64,000 bases of DNA from Pelobates cultripes (GCA_933207985.1 OW240916.1:134618430-134682429); one strand, 5' to 3'; positions 1-11,534 are shown, numbered from the stretch's first letter. Translations and numbers: made by a program. The notes: a model not told the origin generated them from the sequence alone.

Positions 1-1098
1 TCAAAGCATCACCTGAGGCGTGTGGTTGCACATGCAGATGCCTGCAGATATATTTGCCTATGACATTAAGAATAATAAATCAAAAATGGTTTCAAAAAGG
101 GGTCTCAGTCAATATTACTGTTAAGTAACACTGCTGGCATTTTGTTTTTTAAATTTAAAAGATTATATTTAATATAGCCTTTTTGTGTATTATTTCTATA
201 GTATGCAAGTACATACCTTATTTTCAATTGATCTCTTTTTTTCCCACTTAATTTTGTTCTGTGAGGGCAGACAAGTTTAAGATGCCCCTTAGTGTAAATT
301 CTGACCATGCTAAGCCTGAACAACTAAAGCCACCTAAATGAGCACTATTGAACACTGGTGCTTGACATGATTACTGAAGGTGCGCTAGTTCCCTTTTAAC
401 TGCATAACCTTTGGTTGGAGAGTCAGTACCTCCAATCAAAGTGGCCTTATACGGTTACTCCAGACATCATAATCATTGCAGCTCGTTGTTGTGGCTGTGA
501 TGCCAAGACTACCCTGGCCCATTTTCCCAGTAATGTTTGTCCTATTTCCTCTATCCCCAGAAACCAGTAATGACATCTGGCTTCTGCAGAGCTGCAGTAG
601 TCATAAGTCGATCCTGCAGCCATCCACTGGCTAAGAGCGTCAGCTGTCTGCTCTCAGCCAATGAATGCAATTCTGTGTATAGGAACATAAGCGCTTGTTC
701 CAGGCTGGCTAATGACGTGGTAATACCTCCAGTGGCAAAGAGGTTAAAAACCATATGTGCAGCGCTTCAAAGCAAAATGCTGACATTCAGACTCTGGGCA
801 CCATGGTCACCTCAAATCACTAAAATGGCCTTGGTACTTGGAGTAACCTCTGCTTACATGTACGCATTACAAAATAAGACACATAGAGACCAGGACACCA
901 AATTTTTACTCGGCTACAAGTCATCCTTGCAGTTTCCCAGAACTGCTACCCTGTCCCTTCTCAGAGTTCACACTGCAAAAGGAGGCTTAATGTGAAGATA
1001 ACTTTTAGGCCTGACCAAGAGCATAATATTTAAAATTTTCAACCAAACAAAAACATATATGTACTCTTTATGTTTTATTAAAAATAATACAATTTCCT

Positions 1099-1345
1099 TT
1101 AAAGCGGCACTGTCACCATCTGGGGACTTTGCATAATTTGCAAAGACCTCTGACAATAATATCGCTGCTGATGGTCCAGGGGAGCAGCGAAAGGTGAGAT
1201 TTGCTTACTTAAATCTATCCTTTGGCGCAATCTTCTTCCAACTGCAGAATCCTCCACAGACACAGTTAATATCTCTGCAGCCATCACTGATGACGGCTGG
1301 GGGGACTGACACTGATAAATGGTGGTAGCTTTGTCCAGTGTCTCC
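1099..1345. repeat. Miniature element, GCGGCACTGTCACC family
   Basis: The block begins with GCGGCACTGTCACC after TTTAAA. It is homologous, in the opposite orientation, to the block at 16,797-17,246: both share the start, the GGGGACTTTGCA-like segment and the AAAGGTGAGRTYTRCTTAC segment. Two diverged copies in opposite orientations show that this is a dispersed repeat and not a gene. Confidence 0.55.
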
Positions 1346-1899
1346 AAGTGTCAGGAGTAGGAAATATACTGAGACAAAGTAAATAGTAACAAAAAATAAC
1401 AAGGAAGTAAAAATTACAAATAAATATTATTATTATTATTTAGAAGTGAAAGACTAGCAGGATTATTCACTTAACACTGGATTTTGTCCAAATGGACAAA
1501 ATCTGGAGAAAATTACCGAATTCCAACCGCATTGGCAATTTGCAGATTTACTGAAGCCAAATGAGGTCAGGATTATAGTGGATGATAAATTCTGTAACAT
1601 TTGTTTGGAAAATCATTACTATTTGCATCCAAACCTATTTAAAGCACATGTATCAGACATTTATCAATGATTGCATGGCAGCCGAATATAAACCGAATGC
1701 ATCAGGAAGCATGTAAATTCGCAAATAATCATTTACTTGCTTTTTCAAGTAAATTGATCATTTGAAGAACTATTTACCGCTGGCAATGCCAGCAGGCAAA
1801 TAGTTAAAATCCCTTGGTGGTGCGAGGGTTAATTATGAGGCAGGTGGCCACTGATTGCTGCCACAACAACATAAAAGGAATCTACAGTGGTACTCTTAC

Positions 1900-2188
1900 T
1901 CGAGTAAAGCGGTGATGTCTCTCGGTGCTGGGTCGACGAGCCGCTTCCTCTGACAGGGGGAATCAATGCTTTCCTATAAGGATTTCACTGACACTGGATG
2001 TCCTCATGCATTTAGGTGACCTAGAGTCCAGTAACATCCCACGAAGCACCTCTAGGGGCTATCTGGTAGACAGTCGGCTAGTTTCTCTAAAACTGCTATG
2101 TTTTACATTGCAGCACCAAGTGCAATAGGGACACTGCACCCAGACCACTTCAATGAGATAAAGTGGTCTGGGTCCCTATAGTGTCCCT
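1900..2188. repeat. TTAA-bounded miniature element (AGGGACACT family), diverged copy
   Basis: The right end reads AGTGTCCCT followed by TTAA at 2,189-2,192. Inside is a hairpin around 2,137-2,175 whose arms read CACCCAGACCACTT and AAGTGGTCTGGGT. The same hairpin and the preceding block with a hydrophobic TCCTCATGCAT core occur at 27,210-27,662 and 33,123-33,698. The left limit is approximate. Confidence 0.55.
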
Positions 2189-4267
2189 TTAATAGACAAA
2201 AACATATGGGGGGTCATTACGGAAATATTTAACTTCATATGCCCTTACCTAGAATACGGATGCAGCCTTTTCTAGAGACTGGGCAGCAATGGTTCCTTAG
2301 TCACTAGTTTTAAATGTTAGTAGATATGCCTCCATCTGCCATGTGGCAGTATATGAAGGTTAAATACCTCCACTATAATAATCTTATTGACCCCCATAGA
2401 ATTTGTATTTATTTCTATTCTTTTGAATTTTTCTAATGTGGTGGCTGACTAGCAAGCTCTGGCCAGCCGCTACATAATTAACCAATGCACCGCTGAGGGT
2501 TTTTCAATATTTGCCCACTGGCTTTTAATGTTGCCAGTGGGTAACTAGTTCAGATTTTATTTTATTTTTATTCCGGACCTGGAACTGCGACATTTTGGAT
2601 ATCAGTTGTTTGCCGGCATTCGGTCTGGCTGAAATCTGGAAATTAATCAGGCCCAAAAGACACCCCAACTGTGAATGTTCATGTTTGTGTTTATAAAATC
2701 CAAGTTTAACTATGAGAGGCTTTTTGCAGATTTTTCAGTTCACCTGTTATGTATTAATGAATAAAGCCTGGTGTTCTCTTAAAATTCCAGATAATCCAAA
2801 TTAGTTCATAGGAGAAGCAGTGGGAAGCAAGCACCACTTCTGTGCATATGTGAAGACCATTCCAAGTAAAAAGAATTGCAAGACCAATTTATTTCTATGG
2901 GGCACTACATGAACTATATGTGAGAAAATAAAATTGCTATCAGAGTAGGAAGAATTTCTAGCAAAACCATTTGTCCTTGAGAATCTTTGTCCATGTATTA
3001 ATATGGACAGTTTTGTACCCAGACAAGAAACAAGATATTCTAAGAATTCAAGTAGCGTCATCAGCCCTATGGAATACGATTCTCGTTGATGGATGAAGGC
3101 AAACATATAGAAAAAGGTTGACTCAGCCCTTTATCCTTCCGAGGTAGATAAACTGAGTACCATTAAATTGGGGAATAGTAACATCCCCTGGATGTTGGGC
3201 AAAAGTAACATCCCCAGGCCATACTTTGAAACCAGAGTAATCTAAATGTACCTTTCCTGGCTAAACACTTTGTTGTTATTATTATTATACATAAAAAAAT
3301 TACCCAAAAGTATACAACAGTACGAAAATTAGATCTTGCTTCTTGGCAGACAACTACCCCCACACCCCCTGCTCCAATGTAGAACGCAAGCAAATATTGG
3401 AAATAAAACTCAGCATTTAGTAGCTAACACTATCTCATTGTTCAAATTGTGCCGTGCTTTGGACATCATGAGAGGAAGGATATCACTAGGCCAGATAGCT
3501 CACTGTTTCCCTGCAAGCATTCACTCCCATGCTGACAGGCACAGCTAGACTGATAGGGCCAGCAATGGCTCACTTCATGCTTGCCTCCAAAGGTCACGTA
3601 GCAGCCTTGGCAGAAAGTCACTCCCTAACCTCATAATCAGAAACATTTTTGAACATTATGTTTCTCCCACAATACAATCATGACAGGGATAATTTAGAAA
3701 TCCAATCCAAAACTGTCTCCCATACAGCTGGTAGATAACTGAACGGTATTGCATCACAAAAGCCTTAATTATTAAACGTTAATATTTGAATATTGAATAT
3801 ACAGAGGGAAGTTTGTCGTCTGTCCAGGGGAATTAAATCCTTTGCTGAATTTAAAAAATGGTGAATTATTGCTTTACACTCTTCTTTAATAGATAATTAA
3901 TGACCATTGGATTGTTTTCCAATAGTGATCTAATTTGGGGTGACTCCACCAGAGATCTGTATAGATGCCGCAATCATCATCACGCCTGCAGCACGCATTC
4001 AGAACAGTAGGAAATCTTTTGCGATGAAGTTTAGGGTGTGATGTGATATAAATATGATCGAAATAGTGACTTTAACCCATTGGAAAAATATTCCCCCACA
4101 GCAAATAAATTACACTTGTCATGACCTATATGAGATGGAGAAATGATTACCTGTTACATGCTCAGCAAAACTCTAACCATGGTTAGGCAATGCCTGATTC
4201 CTTTAAAGGGGTATTGTAAGCAACAGAAACATTCCAGGGAGCAGAAGTGGTTATTTGGTCTAGAGCG

Positions 4268-4395
4268 GGGTAGGCAACCTTCCGCACACCAGATGTTGTG
4301 GACTACATCCCCCATAATGCTCTTACACCCATAATGCTGGCAAAGCATCATGGGAGGTGTAGTCCAAAACATCTGCAGTGCTGAATGTTGCCTAC
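4268..4395. repeat. Palindromic hAT-like miniature element
   Basis: The segment opens with GGTAGGCAACCTTCCGCAC and closes with the approximate inverse, GTGCTGAATGTTGCCTAC. Its centre carries the CATCATGGGAGGTGTAGTCC motif and its near inverse. Related palindromes with GCATCATGGGAGTTGTAGTT cores lie near 50,733 and 54,743. The inverted ends and repeated core support a non-autonomous DNA transposon; the hAT assignment is inferred from the type of ends. Confidence 0.5.
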
Positions 4396-4765
4396 ATAGA
4401 AACATAGAAACATAGAATGTGACGGCAGATAAGAACCATTCGGCCCATCTAGTCTGCCCAATTTTCCAAATACTTTCATTAGTCCCTAGCCTTATCTTAT
4501 AGTTAGGATAGCCTTATGCCTATCCCACACATGCTTAAACTCCTTTACTGTGTTAACCTTTACCACTTCAGCTGGAAGGCTATTCCATGCATCCACTACC
4601 CTCTCAGTAAAGTAATACTTCCTGATATTATTTTTAAACCTTTGTCCCTCTAATTTAAGACTATGTCCTCTTGTTGTGGTAGTTTTTCTTCTTTTAAATA
4701 TAGTCTCCTCCTTTACTGTGTTGATTCCCTTTATATATTTAAATGTTTCTATCATATCCCCCCTA
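4396..4765 (-). mobile_element. CR1-like LINE 3' end or derived SINE
   Basis: Read on the minus strand, 4,492-4,755 encodes an open segment resembling the C-terminal end of CR1-type LINE reverse-transcriptase proteins. It has the pattern Met-Ile-Glu-Thr-Phe-Lys-Tyr-Ile-Lys-Gly, then a Gly-His-Ser-Leu-Lys-Leu block, then YYFTERVVDAWNSLPAEVV. A second copy at 51,180-51,275 keeps the two outer parts and lacks the centre, so the sequence has spread as a repeat. There is no complete LINE here, only a terminal fragment. The CR1 assignment comes from recognising the protein tail. Confidence 0.65.
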
Positions 4766-5368
4766 TGCCTGGTCTAGAGTCTTTGGGCACCATCCAGTGG
4801 ATTTTATATTAAACCATTTACCAGTTGTGTGACAAATATGGGGCTCTTCACATCAGCTTCCTCAGATGCACTGATAATGCAGAAATAACACTTGCACATT
4901 ATCAATGTCAATTGTGTACAGCCTAGACAGTACAGATTGCCTCATGGTGCTGAAGACCCGTTAGCTCAGTGCAATCAGCCATAGCTGTTGACAGATTGGT
5001 GGGAACAAATATAGAAAATGTGTAAGTATTAATTCTGCATTACGAATAAAAGCTATGGAAGAGGGATGAATCCTGGGTTTTATTATACTGCTTAGAGTGT
5101 CCTATTAACGTTTCAATTGTACTTGCAGACAGTTTTGTACCTTTCTGAATTCATTTTTTTCTTCATTTACTAACATTGGCAATTTTTTCAATCATTCCAT
5201 TTCCTGTACCCTCACTTCTAATTGTGTGCTACTATGTCGGCAGAACATGAGAATTCTCAATCTTTCCATCACTTTTTCATTTCATTAGACTCATTCTGTG
5301 CTTGTTAACTTGTGAGGTTTCTCTTTATATTGTGATTAAAAAAATATTCCAAACACATTAACCATTAA

Positions 5369-5652
5369 AGCGCACTGTAGTGGTTATGGTGTCAAGAGTA
5401 CTCTGGCACCCTCAAGGGTAAACGGTCAAACCCTTTGGGTGGGTTGACAAGTTACCTGGGTTTTGCCAGACACACGTCACAGACTGTAGTAGAGCCAGAT
5501 GATCCTGAACAAAACCTTCGTTAGCACAGCAGGGCCAGCTCACTGTCTGAGTGCATTAACGGAATGCACTCAGCCAATGAGCCAAGCCCCTACACTCCAG
5601 GTAAGTTGTCAAATCGTTTGCAAATAGTGGTTATGGTGCTTGGAGTGTCCCT
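5369..5652. repeat. TTAA-bounded miniature element
   Basis: The element is flanked by TTAA at 5,365-5,368 and 5,653-5,656. Its ends are imperfect inverted repeats: the left reads CACTGTAGTGGTTATGGTG and the right carries TAGTGGTTATGGTGCTTGGA before AGTGTCCCT. There is no coding capacity. Confidence 0.6.
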
Positions 5653-6867
5653 TTAACTGAGGACAGTCTCATGTGAAAATTACACATCCAACATGATAGC
5701 AGACTTTCCAAACAAATAGGACACAGGAGATGTAGTGAGCAAAGGGAGAATCAGACAGGAAAATTATCAGGAAAATAACTAATGGGAGAATAACTGAAAA
5801 GCAAGGGTGGAATCTAAGACAAGATATCAATTTTAGACCATTTTTAGAACTCTTTAACAAACAGGAACTGATTAAAAATAAATAAATTAAAGGCACATTC
5901 CAGATCGTTTTTATAAATCTCCAGCCGCACCCTCCTTTTACGTATTGCCATAACCTATACTGGCAGAAATGTTACTGTTAACGTTGAGTACTGCATAACT
6001 GATTTAACTGTTTCTCATCATTTCAACACATATTTGTATGATTCTGCATATTAAGTGCCATAATGCTTGTTTTATACTACCTTCACAAATACATTCCTTT
6101 CTTTGTGTGTATATATATACATAATTTAGACAATAAAAATTACTCGTGTGCTTCCAAGCATGTCAGTGAGCGGTGGAGCTATGCAGCATGCAGTCACCTT
6201 TTTATTACCTTGATGGTTAAGGAAGAATCAGTTTCAGATTCACTATATTTTTTGCTCATTAAATTTGGTGGTGCTTATGTATACTCTGTATGGATTGAAC
6301 TTGCACCTGTGTTAAAATGACATGTTTTCATACTATATCATTTTGGATTGATGTATGTGTTTGCAGATAGGTCAGGGGGGCACGAATAAAATGGAGCATG
6401 CAAACTAATTTATAGAATCAAATGGGAACACTCTCTACTAGACACTGGAAATGAAGCCCACCCTCTTGACGAATGTAAACAATAAGAAATGAAATCACTG
6501 AACAAGGAAAAAATTAAGGAAATTCCAGTCCAAAATGGAAACAATCTCAGGGTCACTACTTTTTCAGCTTGGCTTTTTTCTACCTAAAATGTTCATTTCA
6601 GCTGACCTTTCCCTAGAATTCCTGTTTTAATCAATAATACCGATAGTGTTTTATACACACCAGAATACAGTTAAAGGCTGCTTGTGTTTGGTAGGGGATA
6701 GAACTCCTGCATTGCAGACATTCCTTGATCCCCCATAAAAATACCCCACATTTGCTTCTACATACTAATGTCCATGCAGATACACCTCCACATAATCAGA
6801 AAAAAAGACTTTCCACATATTATTTGTTTTTCTATTCAACACAATTTACTGTTCAGTGAATGTTTAA

Positions 6868-6939
6868 CCCCTTAAGGACCAAACTTCTGGAATAAAAGGG
6901 AATCATGACATGTCACACATGTCATGTGTCCTTAAGGGG
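6868..6939. repeat. 72-bp palindromic miniature element between TTAA sites
   Basis: The element begins CCCCTTAAGGAC and ends GTCCTTAAGGGG, and is flanked by TTAA at 6,864-6,867 and 6,940-6,943. A second element of exactly 72 bp with the same ends is at 14,227-14,298, and the large element at 35,624-44,024 starts the same way. TTAA duplication with C-rich ends is what piggyBac-type transposons leave, so a piggyBac-like origin is inferred. It lies 44 bases past the splice donor of DMRT1 exon 2. Confidence 0.7.
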
Positions 6940-6983
6940 TTAAACACAATACATTCCAAATTGAGGTATTGTTTTACTCTCAC

Positions 6984-7170
6984 CTGAACCACTGGTTACA
7001 GACACTTGAGTGGCAGAACTTGTGGTTTGAGTGCAACTGCTTTCCATTTGTAAGCAGGAGCTGCTGCCTCCATGTTCTCTCTTCACAAGCACTTCTGTTG
7101 AGCTGGCCAAAGGGATAGGATAGCTAATCCCCATCTCCTCTTCTTGGGCTTGCTGTCTCCGTAATGCAAC
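6984..7170 (-). CDS. DMRT1: DMRT1 coding exon 2
   Basis: This internal exon of the DM-domain transcription factor DMRT1 is 187 bp: 62 codons plus one base. On the minus strand it starts after a TTTTACAG acceptor and ends before a GTGAGA donor. Exon 1 ends on a codon boundary, so the frames join. The first codons ([12 protein letters not shown]) complete the helical tail of the DM domain that contacts DNA. Next come the conserved I-S-Y-P-I-P-L block, a [11 protein letters not shown] stretch and a Ser/Thr-rich segment. Methionine stands where most vertebrate DMRT1 proteins have leucine in the E-E-E-L-G-I motif, a conservative change. No stop or frameshift is present. The protein regulates male-pathway and germ-cell genes in gonads. 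The sequence cannot show whether this copy is autosomal or sex-linked. Confidence 0.95.
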
Positions 7171-7320
7171 CTGTAAAATGTGAGTAACTAGTTTTAGCCC
7201 TTGGCAAAAGTCTTAGGACTCAGACTGCAAAAATGCATTTACTTGGAACAAAGTTACCAGTCAAACATTAGGGTACAGTTGTGGGAAACAAGGCTTACTT
7301 CATGACTAACAATATTTTAA

Positions 7321-7519
7321 AGGAACACTCCACACACACATAGTACTTCAGTTTGCTAAAATGTTTTATATGTCTGGAGTCTGTCATGTTTATAACAGTT
7401 TTAAAAGGTGTTGAATTCAACAGAAACCAGCACTTTTACAATTGGGCAATAAGTTTTTGGCAGAGGGAGACTGTAGTGTCAGGAATACAATTTTGGATTC
7501 CTATCGCTATAATATTCCT
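7321..7519. repeat. TTAA-bounded miniature element in DMRT1 intron 1
   Basis: TTAA flanks the element at 7,317-7,320 and 7,520-7,523. The left end is AGGAACACTCC and the right end ATAATATTCCT, a diverged inverse. A second AGGAACACTCC end follows TTAA at 7,596-7,599, so a further truncated copy probably starts at 7,600. Confidence 0.5.
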
Positions 7520-7969
7520 TTAAAAATTGTCACTTTCACAAAACTTAGAAATGGAAAACACCTCTTACAAAGCACAAAACAAACCATGAGAAACATTAAA
7601 GGAACACTCCAGAGATATACATAAACATTTATAATGCTGGAGTGTTGGTAAATCCCCTGGGCATCCTTTGTCTCCCCATCCTGTAAAAACTTGCCACAGC
7701 CCTGCTCCACCTTCCTGGTGCAATCTCTCATCCAATAGAAAGAAAAATTGCTATCCAAAAATTGGTACTGAGCACAAATAAATTAGGAAGGAGACCCTCC
7801 AAGATGTCTGATTCACAGATGGCAGTGTACAACAATGTCACTTTATAAAAGTGCAGATTTTTCTGTGGGTGTGCCAGTCATCCGGTAGTCTGCTTGAGGA
7901 CTTTTATTTTGGCAGACCTGTTAAACAAACAAGTAGCACTGTACCTTTAAGACTGTTACCTGCTTGGGG

Positions 7970-9644
7970 CTATAATGGAGGACCTACTGAAGCTCTGGTA
8001 CAGGCAACCGCTGTACAACAAGAGGCAACTGCTACACAACAAGGCACCAACAATTTCCTGGCTGCACAGGTTAAGAACCTGAGGGACGCTCTGCAGGAGA
8101 ATAGAGCTGCCCTTACTGATGTTTTGCAGATTGCCCCAGGTAGGGAGCATGGGGACAAGGGACCCCGTAACCAAGCTACTGACATCCTGCACAAGATGAC
8201 AGAGGCAGTAGAAGAAGTCTTTAGCAAGCTGAAATGCATGGGGGCAGCAAAGCGTGATGTTGAGAAACACGCAGAAGAGAGAGAACCGAAATTAGAAGGC
8301 AAGAAGGATAAGATTGAGCCTGAAAGTAGTGATAATGTGGAAGAAGGAGAGCGAGACAAACTGATTAGTGAAGTTGACAAGTGTTGAGAATCAAAACATT
8401 GCAGCTTCACGTGAAAGCCTCAAACTTGCTCTGAGTGGCATCACAACAGATAAAGAGGTCTTGGGAAAAGAGTTGGAAACCGAATCTTGCATGTTTCAAG
8501 AGAATGCTGGAAAGACATTAGAAAACAGAAAAGTACTGATAAATCTTCCCAAGGCAACAAAAGGAGAAAGAAAGACTGTGACTGAGGCCAACAGTGTCAA
8601 GCCGGTTTGTGCTATAAAAAATGAGACCTGTAAAAACACACAGTGTAAAGGTGACACGATTAAAGCATGCAAAACCACCCTAAAGAAAACTGCAAAGATG
8701 AGAAAATATATGCAAGGCCGACGGCTGGTGGTAAGCAAAACCCACTCAGAAGGAGTAAGTAAAGCTAATGGATACAGCCAGGGAAAGAAAACTGAAGCAG
8801 AAGCCACTGATGTTCACCCAAGTGAACAAGTCAAAGGCATGAAAGGCAGACTGACTTGGGGAGTCAGAGAAGACAACAGCAAAGGAGCTGAGCAAAATGG
8901 AGAGAAGCAAAGTATGAGTATAACAATGTGGTGCACTGTTTAGTAGCCGAGGCTACCCAAGAATGTCGACCAGCTGTTGAACAGTTGGGCAGAGAAAAGC
9001 AAGGCAGAGAAGTAGTGGAAAAACAAAGTCAAAATAAGAAAGGCAAAGTAGCTGCTTCTGATCTAAGCCAAGAGAAAGCGACAGTTACAGAACCAAGCTG
9101 TGATGATAAGATTGGCACGTCCACAGCTCTGCCAGACCAAGGCGAAAGTGACAAAGTAGGTGACATTGGCATAGCAGAATTAAATATTTCAGAGACACCT
9201 GGTACTGCTACAAGGCCTGGGCGCACTGACTACCTGGAACAGCGGCCAGATTCTGGGAACACAGTCATGGAATTAAAGGCAGGACTCGGACTGCCTGACC
9301 AGCTGTTTGATACCGGGGCTTTCATTACCCAACGAGAGTCCATGACTGCATCTCTGGACACCCCCGAGGGAGTAAGGAGACCGCCAGACAGCCCAGAGGA
9401 AAGCATTTCTGACATTGAGAGGTGGTCACTCAAGGCCGAACAAGCGGAGGATACCCCTGGGGAGGAAACCAGGCAAAGGAAAGATGAGCTAAGCCGGGAG
9501 TCTGGGCCTCAGGCAGAAGAACAGCGCTCCATACCAGGCCAGGCCGAGCATGATGGGATGGAGCTGGGATCAAAGGCTCCATTCATGCAGGAGGAGGGTG
9601 CTCCTTTACGGAGGGACCTGTTCCAGTGGAGGATGAGCTGGTGA
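7970..9644 (+). pseudogene. gag-like region of the LTR element with an unusual Lys/Glu-rich expansion
   Basis: Open stretches at 7,851-8,387, 8,368-8,943 and 8,928-9,644 overlap in different frames, so this is a broken coding region. The beginning (alternating A-L-V-Q-A-T-A-V-Q-Q-E and similar) resembles the start of vertebrate gypsy gag proteins. The remainder, roughly 8,190-9,640, is strongly charged and low in hydrophobics, rich in Lys, Glu, Ser and Thr, and does not look like a gag capsid. It could be a degenerated or captured sequence, or a non-standard ORF of a non-autonomous family. No function is assigned. Confidence 0.5.
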
Positions 9645-9811
9645 CAGAACCAGGTCTTGAAGAGGTTGACCACCCAGAAAATTCAGCTCATGAAGGAATT
9701 GGGGATATAGAAAAGTTAGTTACATGCAAAGCCGTTGTAAAGTTTGCGTTTGAAAGTAAATCAGACATTGAGAAATTATCAAACCAGAAGCTGCTGTGGA
9801 TGTAGAAGCAG

Positions 9812-10291
9812 ATGATGATGATTGAGAGGAACTTGGCTGCTAAGGAGCAACACAGTATTGATCCTCAGCCTAGATCCGCTGGCAACCAGATAAGCGGGGA
9901 AACTGGAAAGAATGGACAAAACCTGATACTGAGCCTGGGACAATATAACTATGATGGTAGAACATACCCAAAAGTTCCATTACGGCTACGAGACCAGACT
10001 GATAAAAAACTCATATGCTTCAACTGCCACATGCAAGGACATATTACATGTAACTGTCCTGAGAGTAAAGAGCCAATACAATGTGACATAGGAATAAGGG
10101 CTCTGCATAGGATTGTATTGACTTGCTTAAAGATGTGTGTGGTGACTAGTGGTGGTGTTAAAGCACAGTTAAAAGTGGTGATGGTGGAAGGGAACTGTGT
10201 ACAAGCACTAATTGATTCAGGGAGTGAGGTTACTTTGATGAAAAGTTACTTTGATGAAAAGTGTTCAGCTCCAGTGATACAAAACAAATGA
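9812..10291 (+). pseudogene. Zinc-knuckle and retropepsin remnant
   Basis: This 159-codon open stretch holds a CCHC zinc knuckle (C-F-N-C-H-M-Q-G-H-I-T-C-N-C) typical of gag nucleocapsid. About 50 residues later comes an L-I-D-S-G-S-E motif, which matches the catalytic Asp-Ser/Thr-Gly site of retroviral-type aspartic proteases. The direct repeat TTACTTTGATGAAAAG occurs twice near 10,231-10,262 and looks like a local duplication. The frame closes before a full protease domain, so the protein is incomplete. Confidence 0.7.
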
Positions 10292-10322
10292 TTAATATTG
10301 TGTGTACGCATGGTGACACCTG

Positions 10323-10610
10323 ATGAAGGTCCCGTTAGTTGTGAATAATGTAAGGTCTGCCGGTTTGACCGCCAACACTAAGTGTTATCTAGGATTAGTG
10401 GAGGCTAACTATTTGGGTTATCCTATTGGGTGGGGGCTCCTTAAACTACAAGGGAGCAACGTAGCAGCCACATACAATAGGACACTTCCTGTAACTGAGA
10501 AACTAGTCAGGGCTGGTACAGCCCTAGGTGATATGAATGTTCACAGTTTGTGTTTGAAGGCCGCTCGCCCCGATGGGTCTGAGCTGGGGGGAGGATATGT
10601 GATAAAGTGA
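10323..10610 (+). pseudogene. Reverse-transcriptase fragment joined to the 3' end of the element
   Basis: The 95-codon open stretch contains an N-x-K-C-Y-L-G-L-x-E-A-N-Y-L-G-Y-like segment, which corresponds to the post-palm region of Ty3/gypsy reverse transcriptases. The usual K-x-V-R-A-F-L-G continuation is degraded to K-L-V-R-A. The rest of the polyprotein is absent, and the purine-rich tract follows within about 40 bases. This indicates an internal deletion of several kilobases relative to a complete element. Confidence 0.55.
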
Positions 10611-10649
10611 AGGCAGATAGGTCTATAACATTTAACCCCAGGGGGAGTA

Positions 10650-11372
10650 TGTGTAGTATGTGTTGCAGGCAACACAAACAGAAGTTTAGTTATGGACCCC
10701 TGGGGTGGAGCATTTGGAGAGCAGGGTGGGCCAATGCTCCACTCCGCAGTTTACATACAACTGGGAGAAATAAGTTCCAGGCCAGAGTTTTTTAACTGTC
10801 TCCAACCCATTGCTCAGCCCCCTTTACCTGCTAGGCAGGTAAAGGCGGATTGCTGGCGTCCTCCCTGAAAGCAGGTAGGAGATACGCTGTTCTCTCCTGT
10901 GAGAGAGTCAAGGATGACTGAGCACTAGGAGTGCAGAAGGAAGCAGTCAAGGCTGGCTTGGAGCACTGGGAGTGCAAAAAGGAAAGCAGTTAAGGCTGGC
11001 TTGGAGCACTGGGAGTGCAGAAAGAAAAGCAGTTAAGGCTGGCTTGGAGCACTGGGAATGCAGAAAGGAAATCAGCAGGCTAGCAGAGAGCACTGGAGTG
11101 CAGAAAGGAGAGCAGAGTGTTGCTATCTAATAAGGTTGGTGCAACCCAACGATATGTTGTTGTTAGTTTAACCCATGATAGAGAGGGATATTAAAAGTGA
11201 GTCAGTGCTCAGACGAGCTAGGTTTTTGTTTAAAGGGGAAACCTGTTATATTTATGTTTTAGTTGTGTTGCTGTGTGGACTTGCCAATAAAATTGACAGG
11301 ATTATACGAAAACCAAAGGACTGTGCCTGTTGTTTACCCTAGAAGACCGTGCTACCTGCAGACAAGGATCAC
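10650..11372 (+). repeat. 3' LTR of the gypsy-like element
   Basis: The LTR starts TGTGTAGTATG right after a purine tract (GGGGGAG) and ends near ACCTGCAGACAAGGATCACA. It contains an AATAAA polyadenylation signal at 11,286-11,291. An internal tandem array of a 41-43 bp unit runs from 10,920 to about 11,120. Exact ends are uncertain because the 5' LTR was not found. Confidence 0.6.
10920..11120 (+). repeat. 42-bp tandem repeat inside the LTR (about 5 copies)
   Basis: The motif GAGCACTGGGAGTGCAG recurs at 10,920, 10,961, 11,004, 11,047 and 11,088, giving steps of 41, 43, 43 and 41 bp. Copies differ by a few substitutions. Tandem blocks in the U3 part of LTRs are often enhancer-like, but no activity is shown here. 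Confidence 0.8.
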
Positions 11373-11534
11373 AATATATATAATTAGTCTGTTTTGTAAA
11401 CAAAGTTGTATCCATACATAAATATTAGTAAAAACAGCATTCCAACCAAAGAGAATCCAATCAGCTCATGCACAATACAGTTTTCAGGCACTGCATAACA
11501 CCGATTCTGTGGGAATCTCTGTACATCTACTGAC

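Larger units (their letters stand above)
1..6983 (-). other. DMRT1: DMRT1 intron 2, donor-side part (continues beyond the left edge)
   Basis: This is non-coding sequence downstream of the DMRT1 exon 2 donor. I looked for the next DMRT1 exon on the minus strand, which should begin with two bases completing a glycine-type codon and then the conserved Gly-Arg-Met-hydrophobic block, and did not find it. Intron 2 is therefore at least 6.98 kb here and exon 3 should lie to the left. Repeats in it are listed separately. The remaining stretches (roughly 1-1,090, 1,350-1,900, 2,193-4,267 and 5,657-6,867) are AT-rich and contain no gene I can recognise. Confidence 0.75.
7960..11372 (+). mobile_element. 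Decayed Ty3/gypsy-like LTR retrotransposon, internally deleted
   Basis: The element is antisense to DMRT1, inside its intron 1. From left to right I see a gag-like N-terminal part with Ala/Gln-rich repeats, then a long Lys/Glu-rich region, a C-x2-C-x4-H-x4-C zinc knuckle near 10,018-10,060 and a retropepsin-like D-S-G site near 10,215. A short piece resembling the reverse-transcriptase thumb follows at about 10,360-10,500, then a purine-rich tract (10,641-10,647) and a 3' LTR. Frameshifts split the reading frame, and most of the polymerase, RNase H and integrase regions are missing. I could not find a matching 5' LTR. It cannot be autonomous. Confidence 0.7.

Noticed and set aside
537..995. 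A 152-codon plus-strand open frame
   Set aside because: No domain is recognisable. The region looks repetitive, lies in a DMRT1 intron and has no splice or promoter support.
4965..5010. A tRNA-like A box (TTAGCTCAGTGC)
   Set aside because: No B box, acceptor stem or anticodon arm follows.
8928..9644. A possible host gene encoding a charged protein of 238 residues
   Set aside because: It is bracketed by gag-like sequence, a zinc knuckle, a protease motif and an LTR on the same strand, so it belongs to the retrotransposon.
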